64,000 bases of DNA from Combretum micranthum (GCA_024138025.1 JAMXBD010001090.1:62001-126000), one strand, 5' to 3'. Shown: positions 25,286-38,246, counted from the first letter of the stretch. Program-made: numbers and translations. The notes: a model not told the origin generated them from the sequence alone.

Positions 25286-25932
25286 AATGTTTTTAAAAGT
25301 TGTGGCTGTAATTGGCCTGAATACCCAACCTCGAATGAAGGGCGTAATTCATTCAACATATGATTCCCGGAAAGTCATATGTCCTGTATGCTCACGTGGT
25401 TGTTGCATTTCATATGTTTGAATAATAAACTTGATTGATAATTTTCTTCGAGTATGAATTTTGGGATTTACTCACTAAGCCCATAAGCTTACACCCCTAT
25501 AGATATTTGTATTCTCAGGAACACCTATTTTTGTGCCCGAAGTCTTCCCGTATCCGTGTAAGTTTTATATATTGAAGCTTTTGGAGGAAATCTACTCGAA
25601 GACTTAGATTAGAATTCCTTTGAAATCTTTAATGTAGTATTTTGGATGTTATAAAGTTTATCACGATCCATGGGATTAGCGGGGGTATGCCCCTAAGAAG
25701 TTATGTAATAGACCTTTGGTTATTAATGATATGATATACTTTGTTTCTGGATTCTTGTATGTTTATCTTTACTTGCTTAAACTATGCTTCCCAAAAGCAT
25801 CCCTATTACCGTGTTAGGCGCCTCACATATAATACTAAGGCTTTCGCATGACTAAGGTAGCCATTCTTAAGCCTTGATATTATATGTGGCGGACTGCCAC
25901 GTCTAGGGTACCCTTCGGGGCGTGACAATTTG

Positions 25933-26148
25933 CATCATCGATACTACTCAAAGAGGATGTAGATTTACAATGTTTAGAGGTTTTATGTTTACCAGTAGGA
26001 GGGCCATTAGTTGGCTGTTCTTCAATTTCTTCTAGTCTGCAAACATTTGGATCACTTGAAATTTCATCAATTGCAATAACCCTTTCTTCTTCAGTTTTAT
26101 CCCCACTTTGAATTTGTTGGTGTATTTCATCACCAAAGACATATACAA
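25933..26148 (-). pseudogene. hAT transposase, N-terminal segment
   Basis: Minus-strand frame reads VFGDEIHQQIQSGDKTEEER, then an acidic and Ser/Thr-rich tail (KHCKSTSSLSSIDDA) that leads into the BED finger once the inserted LTR is removed. The sequence is open up to the insertion point. No start codon in this frame is obvious; an intron upstream is possible. Low-complexity N-termini before BED fingers are usual for plant hAT transposases. Confidence 0.55.
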
Positions 26149-26159
26149 AAATAATAAAA

Positions 26160-28099
26160 TGACAAAATGTAATTGTTAATTAATAAAATTATAAGATGAG
26201 TTAAATAATGATGAAACTTAAATGTTTCAAAAATAAATAATTCAAATTTCATATGCTAAAATTTAACACGTTTTAAATATATAAGATATTTATCTTTGGA
26301 TGACCCGAATATAAGTGCAACTTGAACATGAAACAAAACAAAAGAAAAGCCTAAAAGAAAGAAAAAGGAGTAAATAACATAACAAACTTTGATTTATCGT
26401 TATAGACTTACAATGCAATAGATTTGAATGGTCAAAGAGTTGATTCTTAAAAAAACAATCTCTTTTTCTTTGTAGCCTTAAGAGATGTGATGGTGAGAAT
26501 ACACTTGAAGAAATTGCAAACAAACAGATAATAGGAGTAGAGTGAGTAGTAACTGTAGACTAATGAAACATTGAGAGTCTGAGACCATGTGTGACCCTCT
26601 CTCCTTAGGGCATAGATGGTCATGGAAAAGCATGAGACAACTACAAGAATTGACTTGAGAGAAATCGTTGGCAAATAAAAAAGGAAAAGGTAATTAAGGT
26701 TAGACAATTTTGTATTACCTATAATATAGAAAATAATACTTAATAATATATAACATACACAATTTTCATTTTCATATAATTACTTTAATTAAAAATATAT
26801 AATATATATTTAGCACATGTTTAATATATATATATATATATATGGGGAGAGAGATACATATATTTAAGGTACTATATATACATAAATATATATTAGAATA
26901 TAGCATTTTTCTAATAAAAATACATCATATAATATACATATTAAATTTGAATATAATGTTTTTCGGTATTAATGTGATATATCTACTATATTAATAACTT
27001 AATAGATGTATATAACATATTGGTACTCGTATATATAGCGTACAACATCTAGTATATAAAATACAACATAATACACATTACATGTTTATATATGATATAG
27101 GGATGCATTACATGATATATTTTATATGGTTTATAAGTTATAACACATATATCCTATATGCACTATGTAAATAATACATGCATGTTATTAAACTAGTATT
27201 TGAAAATAATTTAAGAAAATTGTATCCTATATTAGTCTTTTCAAATATTTAAAAAAAAATTATCAATGTATTAGTCTTTTCAAATATCTTAAAAAGTTTT
27301 GGAAAAGAAACATTCTTTAAGAAGTTATTATTATTATTAACCTGTTTGTTTGTTAGTGTTTGGAAGAATTTAAAATTAATAAAATAGGAAAACATATTAT
27401 GAAAATTTTAAAAATAATAATAAGGAATATTATTATTATAATCTTTTCTATAGTTTTAGGAATGTTTCAAAATCAATGAAATAAAATAAGAAAACAACAA
27501 TAAAGATTTTGAAAATATCAAAATAATAATAAAAGACATCATGATTTATGAAAATTTGTTATATCATTTTAGGAAAAGATTTATAGGAAAAGTAATTAGT
27601 GCATTAAAGATATGCAAAGTATTAAAAACTTATATTTATATTAAGGAATTAAGCACCTATTTTATATTTTTTGAGAGAACTAAAAGATAGTTTGTTTAAT
27701 ATTATTAGATATATAATACATTTAATGGTTTATTATGTAACTATATAATACAAAAGATATATACAACATTTATATTTATAAATAACATCGATATAATTAA
27801 AATGTAATTTACATTTCATAAATTGGAACGGAATCATAGTTTCTATTAATAAATCTACAAATCAAAATCTTGCTTACTCATTTTCAAATTTACGCCTAAA
27901 TGGAAGAGTTATATAAACTATTACAATTTAAAATTGCAATTCCATTTCATGTTTACTCCAACATATTATATATATGTGATATTAGAGTGAAATTTCACAT
28001 ATGACTTTAATATCTAATGTTTAAGAGTTATAAATTGATAAAATAACTCTTGTTTTAATTTCTTTTAAGGTGAAGTGGTTCGGTTCGATTTGATTCCAC
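26160..28099. other. AT-rich 5' region of the hAT element
   Basis: Very AT-rich sequence between the transposase N-terminus and the right subterminal repeats, with a perfect TA run at 26825-26843. The two minus-strand frames at 26290-26707 have no recognisable domain. GGTTCGGTTCGATTTG near 28079-28094 is a hAT subterminal motif. Confidence 0.5.
26825..26843. repeat. TA microsatellite
   Basis: About nine TA repeats in a row. Confidence 0.9.
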
Positions 28100-28409
28100 T
28101 GTCATGCCCCAAAAGGTACCCTAAATGTAACAGTCCGCTGCATGCTAAACGAGACTTAAGAATCACTATCACAGTCTTTCAAAGTCTTGTGTTAGATGTA
28201 AGGCGTTCCATTACGACAATAGAATACATATGCAGTTGGAGATAGATAGTTCAATGATAAGATCATATTTTATACAACTTATTGATGATCAAAAGAGCTA
28301 GAATGGATATTTGTTTTGATTAAATTTTATGTTTCAGGACTAATTTGGACAAAGAAATCAAAATAAGAGACTTTGAATCAAAAATAGGAAAAATTGAAGT
28401 CAAGGCCGA

Positions 28410-28960
28410 CAATTCAACATTCAAAGCCGCCGGCGTTCAGACGGCTTACATCTAAGGCTGTTGCCAGCACTGCCAGCTTTGCTGAGCTTAAGTTCAAACT
28501 ACACTGTAAGCCGCCTCAAAGCTGCCAGCATAGAAGATGAAGAAGCCAGCGTACATGGAAGGCCGGCAGCCCAGAATTGAAACATCACCGGCTTTGAAGG
28601 AGTTATATTATAAGCCGGCACCTAAGCCGCCGGCGTTGAGGCAGTGTACATCATAGATATGAAGCGACATGAAGATATCAAACACTTGGAGGAAATTGAA
28701 GAGACAAATCTGTTGGAGTGTCTATGCCGGTGTCTAAGCCGCCGGCTTTGGAACGGCGTTCGCTATAAATTGATGCAACTCTTCATTTCTAATCACATAC
28801 GCCGGCTAGATCTACATCAAAGTCGCCAGTGTAGAAGCGGCCTACATAGGTAACCAATATTGAATGCTGCCAGTGCACTGCCTGCGCAAGGGAGAAATTG
28901 AAGATACGTCGCCTGTAAGCCGCAGGCGTAGGATCCATAACTGCCGGCGTACGAAGTGAA
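28410..28960. repeat. GC-rich degenerate repeats (GCCGCCGGCGTT / CTGCCAGC type)
   Basis: Some ten copies of related GCCGGC- and CTGCCAGC-containing words alternate with TACATC/TGTAC-type spacers in AT-rich surroundings. Example: AAGCCGCCGGCGTTGAGGC at 28624-28642. Similar words in inverted orientation occur at 57700-57960. Confidence 0.7.
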
Positions 28961-28999
28961 ACAGCAAATTTCATTTAATGTCTTGTACGGAATTTTTCC

Positions 29000-29007
29000 T
29001 ATAAATA
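29000..29007 (+). promoter_or_regulatory. TATA box of the LTR-like insertion
   Basis: CCTATAAATAGGGG is immediately downstream of the GC-rich repeats and upstream of a leader-like sequence. Confidence 0.5.
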
Positions 29008-31471
29008 GGGGTTCTACTCCCCTCCAACAATAAATCAACAACCCAAGTAGCTCTAGATCATACTACAATACTTAGATTAGAATTAGTATTCCATAGAGAT
29101 TTTTGAAGAGATATTTGAAGTTCTTCAAGAATTTGCAAGTGAAGCTTTGGTATTTTGAATTGGTGATATCTAATCTTTTTACTTTTATGCAATTCATATA
29201 TCTGAATATTTTGATCATCATGAAATCATTTGCAATTTCTTATCTGATTTTTGAATCATCATCCATTAGTAGCTAAATTCTTTTTGTGGGAAGTTGATGA
29301 AGCTTTAAACATGCTAAAATGATCTTTGAAACCATGTTATAAGATAGTTAGAATCATGAAATATTCATATTGAGTTCTGATTATTGATCATATCTTTGGT
29401 GTATAAGAATTCTGATAACTCGGAAGGGAAATTAGGGTTCATATAAATTCATAAATTGAGATTAAATTGCAATTGCGGAAGCGGCGGAGTTTAATCTAAT
29501 TTAGAAATTGTCCATGAATACTAATGCAATGTTTTATATTAATTTCTCACTAAGGAATTAGGAGATGTTAATATAAAGTATTAGTTAATTATAGAATCAA
29601 AAGGTTTATAATTGTTATTTTGATTCCACAAATAATTTATTTAGCGGAAGTTATTGGATTATTTTTGTGGTTTAAAAGGTTTTTAAACTCTGTTTTTAAA
29701 TCTTGACAATTTCTTATGAATGTCCATGAATCTAATTATCATTATAATATGAGTTCAAGTTGATTGGCAATAGTTTAAAGTGGATTCTGCTCCTTCTCAC
29801 ATTTTTCCAACATATCACTCTCTTCAAAAGCTCATTACATTCATATAGATATTTAATTAGATAAATTAGTTTAATCTAATCATTTTAAAAAGATCAATTG
29901 CCTAGATATTAGTATTAATTGATAACTGTCTAGTAGTTAATAGATCTCCATAGGATCGACACTTGACTCATGCTATATTACAAGATAAGGCCCAGTATGC
30001 TTGCTGGATAAGATGCATTAAAATTCAATACTAATACAGCACATCATTCAACTTGATAGAATAAGTATAAAAACATAAACCACAGATATCTCATGATCAG
30101 TTACAAAATACTAAGGGGCATTCCCCTGCTAAACAAAAGTCCCAATATTAGCTTTAATATCATCCCCAACGTTTAAGGTTTACTATGAAAGACTATACAA
30201 AACTAATCATAAACTTCTAAGGGAAGCTCCTAACTTCGCATTATCTGACTAGGCCAGGTCCGGGGATATAACCATATGTACGGGAACTACATCAAAAAGA
30301 GGCTATGGGGGTATATGCTATGCTAGCATGGTGAGTTTCACTTCCAAAATTAAATACTTCATCAAACAATAGGGCAAACAAGTTATATTATCAATCATAT
30401 GAAATGCATAAGCACGAGAGCATACAATATATAAGACTTTCTAGGAGTCCTATGTTGAATGGATTTATGCTCTTCATTCGGGGTTACGTGTTTTAGGCCC
30501 ATACGACCATAGATTTCAATTTTCTCATTTATATAGTGGTTGATTCAGGTCCCTACCCATTCACTAATTTTGTAGTTAATTCAAGTGCCTACACTACTTC
30601 CATTTTAATTCAGGCCATTCATGCCAATATTCGAGTTTTTAGGCCCATTCGTTGCCTAGCTATTATGTCTTCTTCCTACAAAGGTATAATAACAAATGCA
30701 ATGTGACTCAACATATAGTATGTATGGTCAATTTATTTATAAGATCATGGCATATTATTTAAGCTAATTATAGAAGATCATAGATATTTCAGATACTTCA
30801 ATACTATACTAAACCATACAAACATTTATAACAACTCTCATTTCGATATTCTTATCATCAATTCAATCAAATAGAAATCGCATGCAAATTTCAATTTTAT
30901 CTTGTCCTAGTTCTAAGGCCACTATTATTACAAGCACAATCAAGAGCATGTAATTTAAGGATAGTGAACTCACTCGGCCATGGACACCAGTCTCTAATGG
31001 TAGTGATCCAGAAACAAAAATTTTCCCTCGATTCAAAATCACCTAAATGAAAGAAATACCCAAATGAGTATTTCATACCATAACTAATTCCAACTTATTA
31101 AATAAAACTCTTGAGTTCATAATTTTCGTGGTTGATGAAAATTTTAACTTAAAATGGCCATAACTTAGTCATTTTAACTTAATAAGCTATCGATTTTTAT
31201 CTACTTCGAAAGATCTATCTATTTATGATGTTATTATTAAGTTTTGAAAATGTTTAGGTATTGGAATTCTCTGATCAGTAGCTAAAACTTGCATTTTCGA
31301 ATTTGTTTTGTGAAATTTGCATTATTTCTACCAAGTATAGTATATGCACATGCATTATCAACAAGTTATTATCATGAATGACATGATATGTGCTATCTAT
31401 ATGTATTCCCTTAATGATTTTTAAAAGAATTTTTGGAAAACTTTTACTTTGCAACAATGTCAAGAACACTT

Positions 31472-33040
31472 TGTTGATTTATCTCAAGAGATGATTTTGA
31501 TGATAACAAAAAGAGTTAAATGTTTATCATATAATTTGTTTAAGTGTGTAGCAATGAATGTTAATAATATAGAAAGTCTATCAGAAGATTAAAAGTTCTT
31601 TACTTAAGTATGATAATACAACAGAAGGTAACTCAGAGACTTGGAAATAGAGAAAGTGACTCTTTAGAAGGTTACTCAGAAGGTGCGTATAAGATCTACA
31701 GTGTTGCTTTTAGTACTCAGAGGGAAACTTAGAAGGTACATGAACTGCACAAAAATCAAGTGTTTTTCAAACGCGATTTAGATTTTGAAGACCTAGGTCC
31801 AAATGTTGAGTATAAATTGAGTGTTATACTCAATGTGTTCCACGAAGTTGGATTAAATCCACAGGATTTATTTTTAAAATTTAAAATTGGTTGAAGGAAC
31901 ACGAAAATTCTGTTGAAGGAAATACATGTTCAATTCGGAAAGCTCAAATTGATTTTTATTTTATCAAGAATAAAATTATTGAGAAGAGAAAGTTAGTGTG
32001 AAGAATTTACAAGGTCAGAATTTTATGGATTGTGTCTAAATTATTCACGCAAAAAAGGAAGATGAGCATGAACAGTAAATGACGAGCAGTGATTCAACAA
32101 CAGTCAAGTTCAAGTCCGAAATTTCAGCGTAGAGATAATCATATCAGTTGTAACATATTCGAATCATCATCTGATGCTGGATTACTAAGATAAATTCAAG
32201 TATTCAAATTCAAATTGAGTCAATTGATAGATAAATTGAAGCTGATATCTCGAAAACTGAAGAACTTGTTCTACGCGCGAGAAATCTGGCAGAGTTGATC
32301 CAATTGTGCTTCTAACCATTGCAGTATCTAAAATAAAAAGAAAGAGAACGAAGCAGAAGAAAAATAGAACAATAGAACAATAGAACACAAAAAAAACTCA
32401 GAAAGTTCAAAGCATTCGAAAACTGTCATATTTTAAGTTTACTGTTCATTGAGCAAATAGTTGAGGAAATTAAATTTTTATATTCCTCGTGATTTGATTT
32501 TAATTTTTGTGAGTTGAGAGTTACAAGTACGCTTAGTTGATTGATTGTTTGTGAGAATCAAGCTAAGTGAATTGTAGTCAAAAGTTTGGCAAATACTTCT
32601 TGTAACTTCATTGATTTGATTGGATACTGGAACACAACCGGTGAGGAGTACCAGGACCCTGGCTTGGAGCTGGAAGAGAGGATTGACGCACAAGGTGGAA
32701 CCTCTATACATCGATTTGCAATTTCTTCCTTTATCTCTCTTTATTTTCGTGTTTAATCTTATGTTTATATATGTGATATTTACTCAGAAGGTTAATAGAG
32801 AGTAAATCATTCATATTTTTCTTATTCAGAGAGTTAAGCAAAGGTTTCTAAGTGTGAAAATCTTCATTCACTTTTGATCGAATTTTTGTTTAAAGCTTTT
32901 ATTTGTTAAGATTATTGTTTTAAGAAAGTTTTAAAGCCATTTTAGTTGAATAACCAAGTGGTGTGAAATTTGTTTTAAATTTTTAAAAGTAAATTTTATA
33001 ACTAATTCCCCCCCCTCTTGGTTATCTTTTCGAACCAACA
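31472..33040 (+). repeat. SIRE1 5' LTR
   Basis: It starts TGTTGATTTATCTCAAGAG and ends CTTTTCGAACCAACA after a C9 run. It contains a cluster of AGAAGGT motifs (31623, 31666, 31678, 31731). A near-copy forms the 3' LTR. The SIRE3 LTR at 59443-60980 is the same family on the other strand. Confidence 0.93.
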
Positions 33041-33042
33041 AT

Positions 33043-33054
33043 TGGTATCTGAGC
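33043..33054 (+). other. SIRE1 primer binding site (initiator Met tRNA)
   Basis: TGGTATCTGAGC follows the LTR end by two bases. It differs at one base from the canonical copia site TGGTATCAGAGC found in SIRE2. Confidence 0.8.
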
Positions 33055-33088
33055 ATGTTCTTATACTTTTCTTAAGTGATCTTTACAA

Positions 33089-34910
33089 ATGGCTGATAAC
33101 AATTAACCGAGCTCCATATTTTGATGAAACGAACTATCTCTACTGGAAAATGCGTATGTCCACTTATATAAAAGCTAATGACTATGGTTCTTTGCAGGTA
33201 ATTGCTTTTGGAGATTCACAAGTGACATTGACTGATGATGCCAACTTCAATGATGAGGAACTAAAGCTCATTGAGAAGAATAATAAGGCTAAGAATCTTT
33301 TACTCACCACTATAGCTCCTTCTGAATTTTATTTAATTTCTCTTGTGAAACTGCAAAAGACATTTGGGATACCTTGTCCAGAATCTATGAAGGAACTAAT
33401 ATTATTAAGGAAATAAAGATTAATTCCTTGTTACAACAATATGAATTATTTAAGATTAAACTGATGAGAAAATAAAAGATGCTTTTAATCGTTTTACTGT
33501 TGTGACAAATGAACTAACCTCTCTTGGAAAGAAAATGGATGATTTGATTTAGTCAGGAAGATACTCAGAATATTGCCAAAGTCATGGGATGCTAAAAAGA
33601 CAGCAATTGAAGAAGCCCAAGACCTGAACAAGTTAACTCTTAGTCAACTAAGAGAAATTACTAGCTATGAGTCACACATCAACACAACTGAGGAAGCAGA
33701 AGGAAGTTCAAGAGCAATAGCGTTCAAAGCAAGAAAAGTCATAAATAATGAAACCGATTCCGATGATGACAACATTGAAGAAAACATTGGCATGCTTGCA
33801 AGAAGACTGAACAAGTTCTTTAAGGTAAGAAATTAAATATTTCAATAAAGCTAACAAGTTTGGTTCAGGGAAGAACTTCAAGGAAAAGGAGGAAAAGAAG
33901 GAAAAGAAGGAAATTGTTTGCTATGAATGCAAGCAGCCATGCCATATTAAATATGAATGTCCGATTCTAAAGAAGAAGATGAAGAAATTCAAAAAGAAAA
34001 GTCGTGCAATGATGGCTACATGGAGTGATCTGGACGCATCAGAGAGTGAATCAGAAAGTGAATGTGAGAATGAAGAAGAAGTCAACTTGTGTCTTATGGC
34101 AGCTTCTGAGGTAAGTACTAATTCTGAGGAAGAACTAAATGAAATTGATATGTATTCTGAAATGAAAAATTTACTTAGAGCTCTTAAAAAGGCGGATTCA
34201 AAGATATCTAAGTTAGATATTGAGAATAAGGCATTAAAGAACGAGAAGGATGTCTTGCGTCAAACTAATAAATTGATCATTGATGAGAATGACATGTTAA
34301 AGAACGATAATGAGAAGTTGTTTGTCAAATGATGCTTTAAGAAAAGAAAACGATGTCTTGAAAAACGAAATCAAAGAACTGAATGGTCGAGTGGAAGATC
34401 TGTCACAATCTATCAAGAACACGTTCACAACAAATTTAATGAGAGTGATAAGAAATTAAATATGTTAATCAATAGTCAAAGACCTTCTTGTATAAAGTTT
34501 GGGATTGGATACGAATCTGGGAGTTCTTCAAATAATGTGAAAAGGCAACTTTTGTTAAAGCCAGAGATCTAGAAATGACGAAAACACTGTTATCCTCTTA
34601 AAAACATTAAGAACAGCTACGGCAGAGGGAATGTCAGAAAGTTTGCTCCTAAAAATACCCTATCAGAAGGTATAGCAGAGGGTACAGGTATGAGTCTAAT
34701 AATTATTCAAAACAAAATTATTATCAAAAATCGAATCAAAGGTATTACATACATCCATATGCATGCTCTTTTTGTAATAAAATAGGTCATATTGAAAAAT
34801 ATTGTTTCTACAAAAGAAACAAGCTCAGTACACATCAAGTTAAGAAACAAGATAAGACGAGCTTGACTTATCAAGGACCCAAGTTTGCTTGGGTTCCTAA
34901 AAAGGTTTGA
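33089..34910 (+). pseudogene. gag: SIRE1 gag (nucleocapsid polyprotein), frameshifted
   Basis: The start is ATG at 33089, matching SIRE2's at 45155, but the frame is lost within five codons, and further shifts occur near 33390-33570, 33830-33980 and 34330. Recognisable parts: a Gag N-terminal region (YLYWKMRMSTYIKANDYGS), an acidic Ser/Glu stretch, a lysine-rich coiled-coil-like region (about 34150-34330), and two zinc knuckles. The first is CYECKQPCHIKYEC near 33918 (usual GH is CH); the second is CSFCNKIGHIEKYC near 34767. Gag forms the virus-like particle and binds RNA. The frame closes with TGA at 34908-34910, in the same frame as pol. Confidence 0.88.
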
Positions 34911-37900
34911 TCACCTTATTTTCATTTGCAGGAACAAGGAGCAAAAATAAAAGGAACATGGTACTTGGATAGTGGATGTTCAGGCCATATGACTGGAGAT
35001 CCTTCCTTGTTCACAAGCATAGTTTGGAAAGAAAAAGGGTATGTAAGATTTGGTGATGACAGCCGTGGTAAAATCATTGGAACAGGTACAATTGGTTATC
35101 CCCCATATATGATTGAAAATGTTTCTTTGGTCAAAGGATTAAAACACAATCTTTTAAGCATAAGTCAATTATGTGATAAAGGCTATCAAATGAATTTTGA
35201 GAAAAACAAATGTTTTGCATATAATTCCGATGGAATTAAATTATTTGAAGGATATAGAAAAAGAAATGTATATTTAATTACTCCATCTGATATGAATGTT
35301 GAATGTTGCTTTTTGACTATGAATGATAGCATTTATGTATGGCACAAAAAACTAGGACATGTGAATTTCAATCACTTGGAAAAATTATCTAAAAAGAATA
35401 TTGTTGTTGGTTTACCCAAAATCAATATAAAGCATGATATTAAATGTTCAACTTGTTTAAAGAATAAAATGGTCTCAATTTCACACAAAAGCATCAATTT
35501 AATGTCAACTAAAAGACCACTTGAACTTTACATCTTGACTTATTTGGACCTACTAGAACATTGAGTCTAGGAGGAAGCAAATATGGTCTTGTAATAGTGG
35601 ATGATTTTTCAAGATATACATGGGTGTTCTTTTTAAAGCATAAATCAGAAACTTTTGAGATTTTTCAAAGATTTGCTAAACAAATACAAAATGAAAAAGG
35701 TCTTTCCATTGTTTCTTTAAGAACTGATCATGGTACAGAATTTGATAATGCATCATTTATATTTTTGTGAAGAACATGGAATACAACATAACTTTTCTGC
35801 TCCATATACACCTCAACAAAATGGAGTAGTTGAAAGAAAGAATAGAACAATACAAGAGATGACACGTTCTATGTTGAATGAAAGTAAAATAGCTAAACAT
35901 TTTTGGGCTGAAGCTGTTGCAACTGCATGCTATATCATGAATAGAGTATACATTAGACCTCATACTACAAAAACATCTTATGAATTATTTCGTGGTAGAA
36001 AACCATCCGTTTCATACTTTCATGTGTTTGGTTGTACATGTTTTGAAAAAGAATGCACATAACCTTGGAAAATTTGATGAAAGATTAGATGAAGCAATTT
36101 TTCTTGGATATTCACAAAATAGTAAAGCATATCGTGTGTTAAACAAAACAACAAAAATAGTTGAAGAATCCATAAATGTAAGGTTTATTGATGTAAAAGA
36201 TGATCTTGATGATGATGATGTACTTGCTTTTGAGAATAAAACTAATGATGTGAATGAGAAGAAGGTTGATACAGCTGATATATATAATAACGAAATTCTA
36301 CAAGGATCTGCTGAGGCAGAAGGTAAGGCAGAAGGTAACCTAAAGTTAAATCTTGATAATCCTGAAAGTTCAAAGGCTTGGAAATATAAATCTTCACATC
36401 CACCAGTTTAATTATTGGTGATATTGAATGTGGAACTAGAACTAGATCTAAGTTACAAGAGCTTGAAAATCATTTTGCTTTGATATCTGAAATAGAACCA
36501 AGTAACATAGATGAAGCATTGAATGATGAAAATTGGATAAATGCTATGCATGAAGAACTTAATCAATTTCAAAGGAATAATGTTTGGAATTTAGTTCCTA
36601 GACCTGAAGACAAATCAATTATAGGAACTAAATGGGTATATAAGAATAAATTGGATGAAAATGGTAAAATTGTTAGAAATAAAGCAAGGCTTGTAGCTAA
36701 AGGATATTCTCAAGAAGAAGGAATAGACTATGATGAAACTTATGCACCAGTTGCTAGATTGGAAGCTATAAGATTATTGCTAGCTTTTGCATGTTATAAA
36801 AATTTTAAATTATTTCAAATGGATGTAAAAAGTGCATTTTTGAATGGTTATATTAAAGAAGAAGTGTATGTTGAACAACCACCTGGATTTGAAGATACAT
36901 TTAAACCTGATCATGTTTTTAAATTAAGAAAAGCTTTATATGGATTAAAACAAGCACCAAGAGCATGGTATGAGAGACTTAGTGAATATCTCATAACTAG
37001 TGGATATCAAAGAGGTACTATTGACACTACTTTATTTTTAAAATATTACAATGATGATATAATTGTTGTGCAAAATATGTTGATGATATAATTTTTGGAT
37101 CTACTAATGAAAAATATTGTCAAGAATTTGCAAAGCTTATGCAGGCTGAATTTGAAATGTCCATGATGGGAGAATTAAATTTCTTTTTGGGATTACAAAT
37201 CAAGCAAACAAATGATGGAATCTTCATTCATCAAGAGAAATATACCAAACAAATTCTGAAAAAGTTTGGGTTTGAGAATCAAAAGAAGCTGCTACACCAA
37301 TGAGTTCATCTATAAGGTTAGATAGTGATTCCAAAGGTAAGAAAATTAATGAAAAACTTTATAGAAGTTTAATTGGTTCTCTTTTGTATTTGACTGCATC
37401 TAGGCCAGATATATTGTTTTCTGTATGTATTTGTGCAAGATTTCAAAGTAGTCCTACTGAAACTCATTTAAAAGCTGTCAAAAGAATTTTCAAGTATATT
37501 GCTGGTACTGCAAAATTAGGAATTTGGTATCCTAAAAATGAAAATTTTGAATTAATAGGATATTCAGATGCTGATTATGCAGGATGTAAAATTGATAGAA
37601 AAAGTACTTCTGGAACTTGTCAATTTTTGGGAAACAAATTAATTTCTTGGTCTTCCAAGAAACAAAATTCAGTTGCTTTATCTACAGCAGAAGCTGAATA
37701 TGTCTCAATTGGAAATTGTTGTGCACAGATTCTTTGGATAAAACAACAATTACAAGATTTTGGTTTAAAATATAAAAATATTTCAATTAAGTGTGATAAT
37801 ACAAGTGCAATAAATTTAACAAAAAATCCCGTACATCATTCTAGGACTAAACATATAGAAATTAGACATCATTTTATAAGGGATCATGTAAATAATGGGA

Positions 37901-38022
37901 ATATTAATATAGAATTTGTCTCAACTAAAAATCAATATGCTGATATATTTACCAAACCTCTGGATAAAATGAGATTTGAATTTTTACGAAATGAAATTGG
38001 AATATGTAATCCTTTTAATTAA
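34911..38022 (+). pseudogene. pol: SIRE1 pol (protease, integrase, reverse transcriptase, RNase H), frameshifted
   Basis: It follows gag in the same frame after one TGA. Domains in order: aspartic protease (WYLDSGCSGHMTG, near 34960), integrase zinc-binding region (HKKLGHVNFNHLEKL and CSTCLKNK, about 35340-35470), integrase core (VDDFSRYTWVFF, RTDHGTEF, QQNGVVERKNRT, about 35595-35850), a Glu/Asp-rich linker (to about 36400), reverse transcriptase (from about 36520; [20 protein letters not shown]), the active-site YVDD codons at about 37078, and RNase H (YSDADYAGCKIDRKSTSGT to IFTKPLDK). Frames shift near 35565, 35765, 36055, 36410, 37075 and 37280. All catalytic domains are present but split, so no full polyprotein can be made. 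Confidence 0.92.
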
Positions 38023-38246
38023 TGATTTCAAAAGTTAAAAATCAAATTTGAATTTTCATTAAAAAAAAGGAGGAAAATTGGCGGTATTTCTTTTCCTTGG
38101 GAACATGCAGATGAAGTCTATCATTCCCAACGTTCTTCTACTCAAACGTCATCCTCTGATCAAATTAAAAATCTCATCTTTACTCTCCTTTTCTCCATCT
38201 TTGTTCTTGATCATCTTGTTCTCCATCGTTCTTCAAAAATCTTAAC

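Larger units (their letters stand above)
22602..25927 (+). mobile_element. Solo family-A LTR (A3), 3326 bp, target duplication ATTTG
   Basis: It starts TGTAAATCCCTGAAATTTT and ends TTCGGGGCGTGACA. It is flanked by ATTTG at 22597-22601 and 25928-25932. It inserted into the hAT transposase gene on the opposite strand, splitting its N-terminus from its zinc finger. It is closely similar to A1 across its length, including the TATA box (23306-23313) and the conserved block (24606-24641). No internal retrotransposon genes are present. Confidence 0.9.
28295..30058 (+). mobile_element. Unclassified LTR-like insertion in A4
   Basis: This sequence is absent from the other family-A copies. It has a GC-rich repeat zone (28410-28960), a TATA box (29000-29007), a leader-like region, and a distal GGATCGACACTTGACTCATG followed by CCCAGTATGCTTGCTGG, as in the 3' parts of several plant LTR families. 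TAGAA occurs at both proposed edges (about 28294 and 30059), but the right edge does not end in CA, so boundaries are tentative. No coding sequence is present. Confidence 0.45.

Noticed and set aside
28095..28099. TCCAC as a confirmed target duplication of LTR A4
   Set aside because: No matching TCCAC was found at the distal end near 53465, where the LTR end appears deleted.
28294..30062. TAGAA as a certain target duplication of the LTR-like insertion
   Set aside because: The implied right end lacks the usual terminal CA, so the boundary is uncertain.
33089..38022. Endogenous pararetrovirus (caulimovirus-type) sequence
   Set aside because: Integrase, LTRs and the copia domain order (integrase before reverse transcriptase) are present, which excludes it.
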